A stretch of 13,798 bases of DNA from an uncultured Nocardiaceae bacterium (GCA_936936565.1 CAKZIX010000177.1:1-13798), one strand, 5' to 3'. Shown: positions 1-6,625, counted from the first letter of the stretch. The notes: generated by a model not told the origin, from the letters alone. A program made the numbers and translations.

Positions 1-1
1 G

Positions 2-190
2 CCGGTCACCGCCACCGAGCGCCTGGTCGCCGACGGCAACTCCGCGTACCAGCGGTCCGTCGCCGAGGGCATCGCGGAGCAGGTTTTCGACCCTAACACC
101 GACCACGTCGAGGATTCGGTCTATCAGCTGCTGAAGTTTTCCGGCATGTACCAGCAGGATGACCGCGATATCCGCGCCGAGCGCGCGGCG
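2..190 (+). pseudogene. cysI: 5' part of assimilatory sulfite reductase (hemoprotein beta subunit), truncated
   Basis: The frame reads from the window edge without a stop. It contains LLKFSGMYQQDDRDIRAER (codons starting about 128-182), closely matching the segment of NADPH-type assimilatory sulfite reductase hemoproteins that reads roughly LKFHGxYQQDDRDxRxER. That family reduces sulfite to sulfide in cysteine biosynthesis using siroheme and a 4Fe-4S cluster. Only about 63 codons of the N-terminal region are visible and the start lies left of the window. After the RAERAA codons, which end at 190, the expected continuation (a GLEPKY-like stretch, then the first sulfite-reductase half-domain) is absent. 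The sequence changes there to an antisense ISL3 transposase, and the open frame through position 847 is just IS and helR DNA read backwards. All siroheme and cluster ligands are missing, so this copy cannot be functional as it stands. The identification rests on one conserved segment but is specific. Confidence 0.78.
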
Positions 191-498
191 GATCGGCGTC
201 ATCGATCGCCGCACCACGTCGTGGAAGGCCTGGCTGGCGTTCGCCATCAGGTGCCAGCGATCGGCCACCTGCACCACGTCCGGCGCCGCGCGGACGACCG
301 CCTGGCCATAGCCGCCGCCGCGGTCCCGCGACACGATCTCGACCTCGGGATGAGCCGCCATCCAGGCCTCTACGGTGGCGGCCTCGCGGTCGGGAAGCAC
401 GTCGACGATCTCGCGCCGCTCCAGGTCGCAAACGATGCTGCCGTAGCGATGCCCGCGCTTCCACGCCCAGTCGTCAATGCCGATCACCCGCGATGTCG
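174..498 (-). mobile_element. ISL3-family transposase core fragment (IS remnant)
   Basis: Read on the minus strand from about 496, the frame gives SRVIGIDDWAWKRGHRYGS, then PDREAATVEAWMAAHPEVEI, VSRDRGGGYGQAVV and QVADRWHLMANASQAF, ending near RRSMTPIRRAL. This is the central DDE-domain block of ISL3-family transposases. GIDDWAW and SRDRGGGY carry acidic residues of the active site, and VADRWHL is a family signature. Only about 107 residues remain out of a usual 400-550. The N-terminal zinc-finger/HTH region, the last catalytic acid, both terminal inverted repeats and any target duplication are absent. The fragment is joined directly to helR on its right (about 497) and to cysI on its left (somewhere in 173-190, where GC-rich sequence fits both). 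ADRWHLM and the WAWKRGHRYG wording recall proteobacterial members, but that is an impression. It is a dead remnant. Confidence 0.85.
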
Positions 499-829
499 GC
501 CGCGCCGCCGGCGCCCGCCAATCCAGCAACAACGATTCGTAGTCGTTCTCGTCATCCAGAATTCCGATGCGCCCGATATAGGAACGGGCACCGTCGGCCG
601 CATCGAGCCGTCCGAAACACAAACCGTTGTCGGCCACATCGAGCCGCTTCATCTCCCGGGCGAACACCCGCACCTCGTCGTCGCGGGCAGCCAGGAAACG
701 CCGCTGCGCCGTCAGCGTTTCCCGATACACCTGGTGCACCCGCGCACGTTCGGCATCGAGCCGCACATAAAGGTCCGCCACATAATCGCGCTCGGACTGC
801 AATTCGAGTTCGTACGCCTGGTTCGACAC
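497..829 (-). pseudogene. helR: 5' part of HelR/HelD-type RNA polymerase-protecting helicase, truncated by ISL3 sequence
   Basis: From the GTG at 829, preceded by AAGGGAG with a 4-nt gap, the product begins VSNQAYELELQSERDYVADL. It continues with coiled-coil-like residues 20-65, then VADNGLCFGRLDAADG (66-80), SYIGRIGILDDENDYE (83-98) and LLLDWRAPAAR (100-110). This is the N-terminal region of the UvrD-like helicases of the HelD/HelR family, whose N-terminal arm enters the RNA polymerase channels. HelR of Streptomyces displaces rifamycins from RNA polymerase and confers resistance. After residue 110 or 111 the family's PFYxAT continuation is replaced, in frame, by the ISL3 transposase block. 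The ATPase motifs and the rest of a protein of about 700 residues are absent. The frame stays open through the IS and the antisense of cysI to the window edge, so a chimeric protein of at least 276 residues could be made. The RAE upstream supports HelR rather than a generic HelD. Confidence 0.83.
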
Positions 830-843
830 GTTGCTCCCTTTCT

Positions 844-869
844 GTGACGCACGTCTGCGCCTGCGTCAC
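844..869. promoter_or_regulatory. Perfect inverted repeat in the helR leader, possible operator
   Basis: GTGACGCA (844-851) and TGCGTCAC (862-869) form perfect 8-bp arms around a 10-bp spacer. The repeat ends 15 bp before the helR GTG at 829. If transcription starts near the RAE, it lies in the 5' untranslated region and could form a hairpin or bind a dimeric regulator. No regulator was recognised for this sequence. Confidence 0.4.
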
Positions 870-935
870 GCACCGCAATTCGCCCGGTGACATTCGCGCG
901 GATTTTTCTCAGGTGAGCGATTGTGCGGCATAACC

Positions 936-955
936 GGGGCCTTGCCGCAAGGCCC
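936..955 (-). promoter_or_regulatory. Rifamycin-associated element (RAE) upstream of helR
   Basis: On the minus strand 955-937 reads GGGCCTTGCGGCAAGGCCC. It differs at one base (fourth position) from the 19-bp RAE consensus as I remember it, GGGGCTTGCGGCAAGGCCC. RAEs lie upstream of rifamycin-inactivation and protection genes of actinomycetes (rph, rox, arr, helR) and make them inducible by rifamycins. This copy is a perfect palindrome with 9-bp arms and one central base. It lies 107 bp upstream of the helR start and points toward it. A TATAGC at 968-963 on the same strand is a possible -10 that would place the transcription start next to the RAE; that part is weak. Confidence 0.82.
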
Positions 956-982
956 TGGGTGCGCTATACATTGAAAATGGAA

Positions 983-999
983 GGAAGCTATCTGCTTCC
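983..999 (-). terminator. Small hairpin followed by a pyrimidine-rich run upstream of helR promoter
   Basis: GGAAGC (983-988) and GCTTCC (994-999) are perfect 6-bp arms around a 5-nt loop. On the minus strand the hairpin is followed by TTCCATTTTC. It could end transcription arriving from the repeat region before the helR promoter, or be chance. The stem is short. Confidence 0.25.
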
Positions 1000-1163
1000 G
1001 TAGCCGCTCTCGTCCGTCTCGGACTCGAATCCTCGTTCGTTCGTTGCGCCCGCTCGGCGAGCGTCATCAGCTCGGCGCTTGCGCGGCATGTGCTGATTCG
1101 TCCCCGCGGTGGGGCCGCCGCCTCGACCCCGGGGTGGGTCCGCAGCCTCGAGCGAGCGGCACG

Positions 1164-1520
1164 TTGGTTCGATCCGACGCAACGAGGGTGACTTTCGTTC
1201 GATCGAAGGTGCCGGGAGGTGCCGCGCTCGTTGGGCGACGAGGGTTCGGCCCCGCGCGGCGTCGTCCGATCCATCGCAACGAGGGCCACTTTCGTTCGAT
1301 CCGGCGCAGCGGGGGCGACTTTCGTTCGATCCGGCGCAACGAGGGCGACTTTCGTTCGATCCGACGCAACGAGGGCGACTTTCGCTCGCCCGAAGGTGTC
1401 GGGATGAGCCGCGCTCGTTGGGCGACACCGGTTCAGCCACGCGGGGCGGCGGAATCCGATCGGATCGCGACGAGGGTCACTTTCGTTCGATCCAACGCAA
1501 CGAGGGTCACCTTCGCTCGA
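1164..1520. repeat. 30-bp minisatellite nested in a repeat of about 190 bp
   Basis: Four adjacent 30-bp units occupy 1261-1290, 1291-1320, 1321-1350 and 1351-1380, with a common core close to TTCGTTCGATCCGRCGCAAC followed by GAGGGCGACT. Another copy lies at about 1164-1203, and two more, again 30 bp apart, at about 1461-1520. Between unit blocks a second element recurs: CGAAGGTGNCGGGA, then CCGCGCTCGTTGGGCGAC, from 1204 and again from 1391. The whole locus is therefore [30-mer block]-[spacer element]-[30-mer block]-[spacer element]-[30-mer block]. Each 30-mer contains AACGA and TCGTT separated by 9 bp, a possible small stem. Because 30 is divisible by 3 and the units lack stops in several frames, repetitive peptides such as RTKVALVAPD appear in many frames. 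I regard these as repeat translations, not genes. No unique spacers separate the 30-mers, so this is not CRISPR. Confidence 0.85.
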
Positions 1521-1851
1521 CCTGTGGGCGTCGGGGCCACTCTTCATATGATCCAGCGCATCGCGGCGACGCCGTATGGGCCGACGCAACGGGGCCCGTC
1601 GTGCGACCCAGCGGGGTCATGCGACGCAACGTGTGTCGCCCTCGTTCGGCGAACCGCTACCGCTCGTCGCGCACCTCTCGGATCGGTAGTACCGAAACTC
1701 TGGTCATCAACGGGTTGGCGACCCGCTGGCGACGTGTCGACGCATGCGACCGAAGAGTCGGTCCGTGCGACGCAATGCGTGCGGGCGCCGCGAATCTCCT
1801 TGGCGGCGATGCGAAATTGTCAGGATTCGCTGATATGTTCGACGCGTCGCG
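1521..1851. other. Gene-free stretch with degenerate repeat-like sequence
   Basis: No reading frame here has protein-like composition or a recognisable domain. Scattered CGACGCAAC words (about 1573, 1620, 1768) look like decayed relatives of the 30-bp unit to the left. The same lack of genes holds for 1000-1163, so the whole interval from the helR promoter to about 1850 has no supported gene. Confidence 0.55.
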
Positions 1852-1881
1852 TTGACAGCGCTTAGAACGCATGTTCGACTA
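1852..1881 (+). promoter_or_regulatory. LexA (SOS) box within a promoter for the radical-SAM gene
   Basis: TAGAAC (1863-1868), 4 bp, then GTTCGA (1873-1878) matches the actinobacterial LexA box TCGAAC-N4-GTTCGA at 11 of 12 positions. It begins 5 bp after a perfect -35 hexamer TTGACA (1852-1857). With a 17-18 bp spacer a weak -10 would fall at about 1875-1881, so the box would cover the spacer and -10, a repressing position. The start would then fall at about 1888, the A of the ATG. As I recall, the M. tuberculosis homologue Rv2578c is in the DNA-damage (LexA) regulon. Confidence 0.7.
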
Positions 1882-1887
1882 GCAGGC

Positions 1888-2898
1888 ATGCGATGGGACG
1901 CCCAGACGGTCGACGCCGACGACGGCGCGCTGCCCGGATTGGAGCGGTCCGGGTTCGTCCGCACGGTGCAGACGCCGGAGTTCGAAGGGATCACCTTTCA
2001 CGAGGTGCTGTGCAAGAGCGCGCTCAACCAGGTGCCGGAAGAGTCGCGGTTGCCGTTCCGGTTCACGGTGAACGCGTTTCGCGGCTGCAGTCACGCGTGC
2101 CGGTATTGCTTCGCGCGGCCGTCGCACGAGTATCTGGAGCTGGATTCGGGCACGGATTTCGATTCCCAGATCGTCGTCAAAACAAATGTCGTCGCAGTGC
2201 TGCGCAAGGAGCTCGCGCGCCGGTCGTGGCGGCGCGAGCACGTCGCCCTCGGCACCAACACCGACCCCTACCAGCGCGCCGAGGGGCGCTATCGGTTGAT
2301 GCCGGGCATCATCCGCGCGCTCGCCGACGCGCGCACCCCGTTCTCGATCCTGACCAAGGGCACGCTGCTGCGCCGCGACCTGCCGCTGCTCGCGCTGGCC
2401 GCGGCCGAGGTGGAGGTGAGCATCGGGGTGAGCCTCGCGGTGTGGGATCCGCAGCTGCAGAAGTCGGTGGAGCCCGGCACCCCGGGCCCGCGGGCGCGGC
2501 TCGAGCTCATCCGGGCGGTGCGCGCGGCCGGGCTGCCGTGCAACGTCATGGTCGCGCCGGTCATCCCGTATCTGACGGACTCGGTGTCGCACCTGGACAC
2601 GCTGTTCGAGGCGGTGGCCGAGGCCGGAGCCACCGGCGTCACCACTATCCCGCTGCATCTGCGCGGCAGCACCCGTGGCTGGTTCCTGTCCTGGCTGGCG
2701 GGCGAACATCCCGCGCTGTTGCGCCGCTACCGGCAGCTGTACGGGCGCGGCGCCTACGTCACCCCCGAATATTCGGCGTGGCTGCACGAGCGCGTCGGCC
2801 CGCTCGTCGACAAGTACGGCCTCGGACGCCCCAGCGAGCTGAGCGCACCGGACGCACCGGTCGTGGCCGATCAGGTCCCTGCGCTGACGTTGTTCTGA
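1888..2898 (+). CDS. Rv2578c-family radical SAM protein (spore-photoproduct-lyase-like)
   Basis: 336 residues. The radical-SAM cluster motif is CSHACRYC, with C67, C71 and C74 ligating the 4Fe-4S cluster in the CxxxCxxC pattern. It is followed by ARPSHEYLELDSGTDF, then GTNTDPYQRAEGRYRLMPGI, then SILTKGTLLRRDLPLL and LHLRGSTRGWF, all strongly like M. tuberculosis Rv2578c and more distantly like spore photoproduct lyases. The substrate is unknown. Some annotated homologues carry an intein, but this one does not. I chose the ATG at 1888 because the homologue also begins MRW and because it fits a leaderless transcript from the LexA-controlled promoter. The frame extends upstream to a TTG at 1852, but that TTG is the -35 hexamer. 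There is no clear Shine-Dalgarno, in keeping with a leaderless mRNA. The SOS box suggests a DNA-damage role; that is inference. korA follows 87 bp downstream. Confidence 0.9.
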   Translation: MRWDAQTVDADDGALPGLERSGFVRTVQTPEFEGITFHEVLCKSALNQVPEESRLPFRFTVNAFRGCSHACRYCFARPSHEYLELDSGTDFDSQIVVKTNVVAVLRKELARRSWRREHVALGTNTDPYQRAEGRYRLMPGIIRALADARTPFSILTKGTLLRRDLPLLALAAAEVEVSIGVSLAVWDPQLQKSVEPGTPGPRARLELIRAVRAAGLPCNVMVAPVIPYLTDSVSHLDTLFEAVAEAGATGVTTIPLHLRGSTRGWFLSWLAGEHPALLRRYRQLYGRGAYVTPEYSAWLHERVGPLVDKYGLGRPSELSAPDAPVVADQVPALTLF

Positions 2899-2985
2899 CG
2901 CGCGGCTGTGAGCCATCCCACAAGCTTGTCGGCCGGATTCCGGGCGTAGCGTGAATGGCGACCGTTAAACGACAAAGGGGTCGTC
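2899..2985 (+). promoter_or_regulatory. Short gap before korA with a palindrome and strong RBS
   Basis: ACAAGCTTGT (2920-2929) is a perfect 10-bp palindrome. AAAGGGG (2974-2980) is a strong ribosome binding site 5 nt before the korA ATG and supports that start. I could not assign a convincing promoter, so korA may have its own or be read from the gene upstream. Confidence 0.4.
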
Positions 2986-4881
2986 ATGGCAGTCGAGCAG
3001 AAACTCGAGCGCGTGGTCGTCCGCTTCGCCGGCGACTCGGGCGACGGCATGCAGCTGACCGGTGACCGGTTCACCCACGAGGCTGCGGCATTCGGCAACG
3101 ACCTTGCGACACAACCGAATTTCCCGGCCGAGATCCGCGCGCCGCAGGGCACGCTGCCCGGCGTGTCGTCGTTTCAAATCCAGATCGCCGATTACGACAT
3201 CCTCACCGCCGGCGACAGTCCCGACGTGCTCGTCGCAATGAACCCGGCAGCGTTGAAAGCGAACGTGGGCGATCTGGCGCGCGGCGCGACAATTGTCGTC
3301 GATGCCGACGAGTTCACCAAGCGCAACCTGGCCAAGGTCGGTTACCCGGCGAATCCACTCGACGACGGCTCGCTCGCAGAGTTCGTCGTGCATCCGGTGG
3401 CGATGAGCACGCTGACGCTGGGCGCCGTCGAGCCCGCCGGGGTGGCGAAGAAGGACGGCCAGCGCGCCAAGAACATGTTCGCCCTCGGGCTGCTGTCGTT
3501 CATGTACTCGCGGCCGCCGCTCACTACCGAACGCTTCCTGCGTGAAAAGTTTGCGGCCAAACCCGATGTGGCACAAGCGAATCTGTTGGCCTTCCGGGCC
3601 GGTTGGAACTACGGCGAGACCACCGAGAGCATTGCCTCCTACGAGGTGTCTCCGGCCAAGCTCCCGCCGGGCACCTACCGTCAGGTCACCGGCAACACCG
3701 CGCTCGCCTACGGCATCGTCGCGGCGGGGGAGCGAGCCGGAATTCGCGTCTTCCTGGGCAGCTACCCGATCACGCCGGCCTCCGACATCCTGCACGAACT
3801 GGCCAAACACAAGCACCTCGGGGTCACCACGTTTCAGGCCGAAGACGAGATCGCGGGCATCGGGGCCGCCGTCGGGGCGGCCATCGGCGGTGCGCTGGGC
3901 GTGACCAGCACCTCCGGGCCCGGTCTCGCGCTCAAGAGCGAGGCCATCGGCCTGGCCGTGATGACCGAGCTGCCGTTGGTCGTCGTCGACGTGCAGCGCG
4001 GCGGTCCGTCGACGGGCCTGCCGACGAAGACCGAGCAGGCGGACCTGCTGCAGGCGATGTTCGGCCGCAATGGCGAGTCGCCCGTCGCGGTGCTGGCGCC
4101 GCGCTCGCCGGCCGACTGCTTCGACACCGCAGTGGAGGCGGCGCGAATCGCGCTGACCTACCGCACCCCGGTGCTGTTGCTGTCCGACGGGGCGATCGCG
4201 AACGGGTCCGAGCCGTGGGCGATTCCGACGCTCGCGGACCTGCCGCGCATCGATGCGGGTTTCGAAACCGAAGGCGCACAAGAGTTTCTACCGTATGCCC
4301 GCGACCCGGAGACGCTGGCCCGGCCGTTCGCGATCCCCGGTACCAAGGGGCTCGAGCATCGCATCGGCGGGCTGGAGAAAGCCGACGGCACCGGCAACAT
4401 CTCCTACGACCCGGCCAACCACGAACTGATGGTCCGGCTGCGCCAGGCCAAGATCGACGGCATCGCCGTGCCCGACCTGGTCGTCGACGATCCAGACGGC
4501 GCCGCGGAGCTGCTGATCGTCGGGTGGGGTAGCTCGTACGGGCCGGTCGGGGAGGCGGTGCGCCGCGCGCGCCGCAAGGGCATCGCGGTGGCACACGCGC
4601 ACCTGCGGCATCTGAACCCGCTGCCGGCCAATCTCGGCGATGTGCTGCGCCGCTACGAGCGCGTGGTCTGTCCCGAGATGAACACCGGCCAGCTCGCCAT
4701 GCTGCTGCGCGCTCGCTATCTGGTGGACGTGCAGCCCTGGTCCAAGGTGCAGGGGCTGGCGTTCGGCGCCGAGGAATTGGTCGGGGTGATCGGCGCCGCG
4801 CTCGACGGTTCGCTCGGCGATCTCGAGCACGCGAAGTCCTACTCCGCCCGCGCGCAGGCCACCTACCGAGGACGCTCATGA
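2986..4881 (+). CDS. korA: 2-oxoglutarate:ferredoxin oxidoreductase, alpha subunit (fused gamma-alpha)
   Basis: 631 residues. The product is the large subunit of the thiamine-diphosphate enzyme that oxidatively decarboxylates 2-oxoglutarate with CoA to succinyl-CoA, passing electrons to ferredoxin. Residues about 10-205 form the gamma domain, opening with FAGDSGDGMQLTGDRF (14-29). The alpha (pyrimidine-binding) domain has GSYPITPASDILH (258-270), FQAEDEIAGIGAAVGAA (283-299), TSTSGPGLALKSEA (307-320) and VDVQRGGPSTGLPTKTEQ (334-351). The size matches M. tuberculosis Rv2455c (about 650 residues), shown there to be a CoA-dependent 2-oxoglutarate oxidoreductase together with Rv2454c. Pyruvate or a branched-chain oxoacid cannot be excluded from the sequence alone, but the mycobacterial resemblance favours 2-oxoglutarate. 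The stop overlaps the korB start (ATGA at 4878-4881), indicating translational coupling and a two-gene operon. Confidence 0.93.
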   Translation: MAVEQKLERVVVRFAGDSGDGMQLTGDRFTHEAAAFGNDLATQPNFPAEIRAPQGTLPGVSSFQIQIADYDILTAGDSPDVLVAMNPAALKANVGDLARGATIVVDADEFTKRNLAKVGYPANPLDDGSLAEFVVHPVAMSTLTLGAVEPAGVAKKDGQRAKNMFALGLLSFMYSRPPLTTERFLREKFAAKPDVAQANLLAFRAGWNYGETTESIASYEVSPAKLPPGTYRQVTGNTALAYGIVAAGERAGIRVFLGSYPITPASDILHELAKHKHLGVTTFQAEDEIAGIGAAVGAAIGGALGVTSTSGPGLALKSEAIGLAVMTELPLVVVDVQRGGPSTGLPTKTEQADLLQAMFGRNGESPVAVLAPRSPADCFDTAVEAARIALTYRTPVLLLSDGAIANGSEPWAIPTLADLPRIDAGFETEGAQEFLPYARDPETLARPFAIPGTKGLEHRIGGLEKADGTGNISYDPANHELMVRLRQAKIDGIAVPDLVVDDPDGAAELLIVGWGSSYGPVGEAVRRARRKGIAVAHAHLRHLNPLPANLGDVLRRYERVVCPEMNTGQLAMLLRARYLVDVQPWSKVQGLAFGAEELVGVIGAALDGSLGDLEHAKSYSARAQATYRGRS

Positions 4882-5897
4882 CGACCCATCTGTCGCTGAA
4901 TACCGAAACACCTTTGAAGCCGAAGGATTTCGCGTCCGACCAGGAGGTGCGCTGGTGCCCGGGCTGCGGCGACTACGTCATCCTGGCCACCGTGCGCAGC
5001 TTCCTGCCGGAGCTGGGCCTGCGCCGGGAGAACCTGATGTTCGTCTCCGGCATCGGCTGCTCTAGCCGGTTCCCGTACTACCTGAACACCTACGGCGTGC
5101 ACTCGATTCACGGTCGGGCCCCGGCGCTGGCGACCGGGCTGGCGATCACCCGCCCGGATCTGTCGGTGTGGGTGGTCACCGGGGACGGCGACGCGCTGTC
5201 CATCGGCGGCAACCACTTGATCCACGCGCTGCGCCGCAACGTCAACCTGACGATCCTGCTGTTCAACAACCGGATCTACGGCCTGACGAAGGGTCAGTAT
5301 TCGCCGACCAGTGAGGTCGGCAAGGTCACCAAGTCCACTCCGATGGGCTCGCTGGACCATCCTTTCAACACCCTGTCGCTCGCGCTGGGCGCCGAGGCCA
5401 CGTTCGCCGCGCGGGCGGTGGATTCCGACCGGGCCGGGCTCACCGAGGTGCTGCGCGCGGCCGCCCAGCATCGCGGCACCGCGTTCGTCGAGATCCTGCA
5501 GGACTGCCCGATTTTCAACGACGGCTCCTTCGACCTATTGCGCAAGGACGGCGCCGAGCAGCGCCTGATCCCGCTGCGCCACGGCGAGCCGATTCGCTTC
5601 GGCAACGACTTCTGCGTGGTCCGAGCGGGATTCGGGCTCGCCGTCGCTGCGGCCGCCGACGTGCCCGAGGCCGACATCGTGGTGCACGACGCGCACACCG
5701 ACGATCCCGAGTACGCCTTTGCGCTCTCGCGGCTGTCCGATCAAGATCTCGGTCACGTGGTCACGGGAGTGTTTCGCAGCGTGTCGCGCCCGACCTACGA
5801 CGACGCCTCGCGTGCACAACTTGCGGCGGCGTGCGCGAGCAACCCCGGTGGGGTGCAGGAGTTGCTGACCGGGCCCGAAACCTGGACGGTTCGCTGA
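4878..5897 (+). CDS. korB: 2-oxoglutarate:ferredoxin oxidoreductase, beta subunit
   Basis: 339 residues. This subunit carries the thiamine-diphosphate and the electron-transfer 4Fe-4S cluster. CPGCGDY (C27, C30), SGIGCSSRFPYY (C61) and EILQDCPIFN (C210) supply four cysteines in the positions expected for the cluster. TGDGDALSIGGNHLIHALRR (101-120), followed by FNNRIYGLTKGQYSPTS, is the TPP/metal-binding motif with its usual GDGD and NN. It is slightly shorter than Rv2454c (about 370 residues), and the C-terminal part (from about 230) resembles no separate domain. The start overlaps the korA stop by the ATGA arrangement. KorA and KorB should form a soluble heterotetramer. Such enzymes allow a CoA-dependent oxidative or reductive TCA step in mycobacteria alongside the 2-oxoglutarate decarboxylase/dehydrogenase route. 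No ferredoxin gene lies in the window. Confidence 0.94.
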   Translation: MTTHLSLNTETPLKPKDFASDQEVRWCPGCGDYVILATVRSFLPELGLRRENLMFVSGIGCSSRFPYYLNTYGVHSIHGRAPALATGLAITRPDLSVWVVTGDGDALSIGGNHLIHALRRNVNLTILLFNNRIYGLTKGQYSPTSEVGKVTKSTPMGSLDHPFNTLSLALGAEATFAARAVDSDRAGLTEVLRAAAQHRGTAFVEILQDCPIFNDGSFDLLRKDGAEQRLIPLRHGEPIRFGNDFCVVRAGFGLAVAAAADVPEADIVVHDAHTDDPEYAFALSRLSDQDLGHVVTGVFRSVSRPTYDDASRAQLAAACASNPGGVQELLTGPETWTVR

Positions 5898-6003
5898 CCG
5901 AGGGTGCGTCGGCGACGGGAAATCCTGCGCGGGCGAGCTGCAGGCGGGAATAGACCTCGAGAGCTCGGGTAACCGATCGGCATCCGACCTCTGGAGGTGC
6001 ACG

Positions 6004-6474
6004 ATGTTTCCACACTCGAGCAAGCTTGCCGCCGCGGCCTCCGCTGTCGCGCTGGCGGCCACCCTCGGTTCCGGCGCGGCGCACGCTGCCCCGGCCACCG
6101 TGTCCATCGACGGCAACATGCAGGTGCTCGGCCTGAATGTGCTCCACGTCGATGCGCAGGGCACCGGCGACGGCCCCGCCACCGGTACCTACGAAGCGCA
6201 CGCCCGGCTCGGCAACATGCCGCTGCCCATCAAGGTCGTCGGGCCGGTGACCTGCCTGACGGTGCGCGGTGACACCGTCTCGTTGATCTATCCGATCACC
6301 AACGCCGAACCGGTGATGGTGTTCCAGCCCGACGCGATGGCCATCCAGATCACCGTCGCCAAGGGCACCCCGAACCGGATCGGCTACGGCGTACCGATGC
6401 CGACCAGTTCCTTCAAGGGCTGTGAGCCTGGCCCGACGCCCCTCGTGTTCGACGGCACCATCGACATCAGCTGA
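6004..6474 (+). CDS. Small secreted protein of unknown function
   Basis: 156 residues. The first 28 are a clear Sec signal peptide: a lysine at residue 7, an alanine-rich hydrophobic stretch about 9-24, and an AHA site giving cleavage after A28 so that the mature protein begins APATVSID. The mature part is about 128 residues, apparently beta-rich, with LGLNVLHVDAQG, LPIKVVGPVTCLTVRGDTV and a TP-rich tail. It has two cysteines (C84, C140) that could form a disulfide outside the cell. There is no lipobox. I do not recognise a named domain; it resembles the many small secreted proteins of Nocardia and Rhodococcus. GGAGGT (5993-5998), 5 nt before the ATG, fixes the start. It lies 106 bp after korB with its own strong ribosome binding site and is probably independent. 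Confidence 0.82.
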   Translation: MFPHSSKLAAAASAVALAATLGSGAAHAAPATVSIDGNMQVLGLNVLHVDAQGTGDGPATGTYEAHARLGNMPLPIKVVGPVTCLTVRGDTVSLIYPITNAEPVMVFQPDAMAIQITVAKGTPNRIGYGVPMPTSSFKGCEPGPTPLVFDGTIDIS

Positions 6475-6496
6475 TCAGCCGGCCGCGCCCAAGTCC

Positions 6497-6545
6497 TTCA
6501 GCGCCTTCGCGGCGCCGTCGCGGCCATTCGCGCGTGGGCGCTGAA
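6497..6545 (+). terminator. Long-loop inverted repeat after the secreted-protein gene
   Basis: TTCAGCGCC (6497-6505) and GGCGCTGAA (6537-6545) are perfect 9-bp arms around a 31-nt GC-rich loop, followed by TTT. It lies 22 bp past the stop at 6474. It could be a weak terminator, though GC-rich actinobacterial DNA yields such pairs by chance. Confidence 0.3.
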
Positions 6546-6556
6546 TTTGCCGATCG

Positions 6557-6591
6557 AGGCCGGGCTTGACGGGCGGAACTACGCCCGGCCT
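6557..6591. terminator. Candidate bidirectional terminator between convergent genes
   Basis: AGGCCGGGC (6557-6565) and GCCCGGCCT (6583-6591) are perfect 9-bp arms with a 17-nt loop. They lie between the secreted-protein gene (+, ends 6474) and the metallopeptidase gene (-, ends 6626). There is no U-tract, which is usual for actinobacteria. Confidence 0.45.
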
Positions 6592-6625
6592 GGCGTCGCG
6601 ACGACTCGCGTAGCCGACTCGCCCG

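Noticed and set aside
146..847. A 233-codon open frame on the plus strand
   Set aside because: Its first codons belong to cysI, and after 190 it is the antisense of the ISL3 fragment and of helR. It is a junction by-product.
1261..1380. CRISPR array
   Set aside because: Units are directly adjacent 30-mers with no unique spacers, and no cas genes lie nearby. It is a tandem repeat.
909..1589. Several overlapping open frames with RTKVALVA- or FVRSDATRA-like repeats on both strands
   Set aside because: They are translations of a 30-bp DNA repeat that is open in several frames, with no conserved domain, no convincing ribosome binding site and no non-repeat core.
1852..1887. TTG at 1852 as start of the radical-SAM gene
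   Set aside because: It would place the -35 hexamer and SOS box inside the coding region, and the homologue begins at the MRW of 1888.
2965..4281. A 438-codon minus-strand frame opposite korA
   Set aside because: It has no domain, and its arginine/glycine-rich composition is typical of antisense frames in GC-rich genes.
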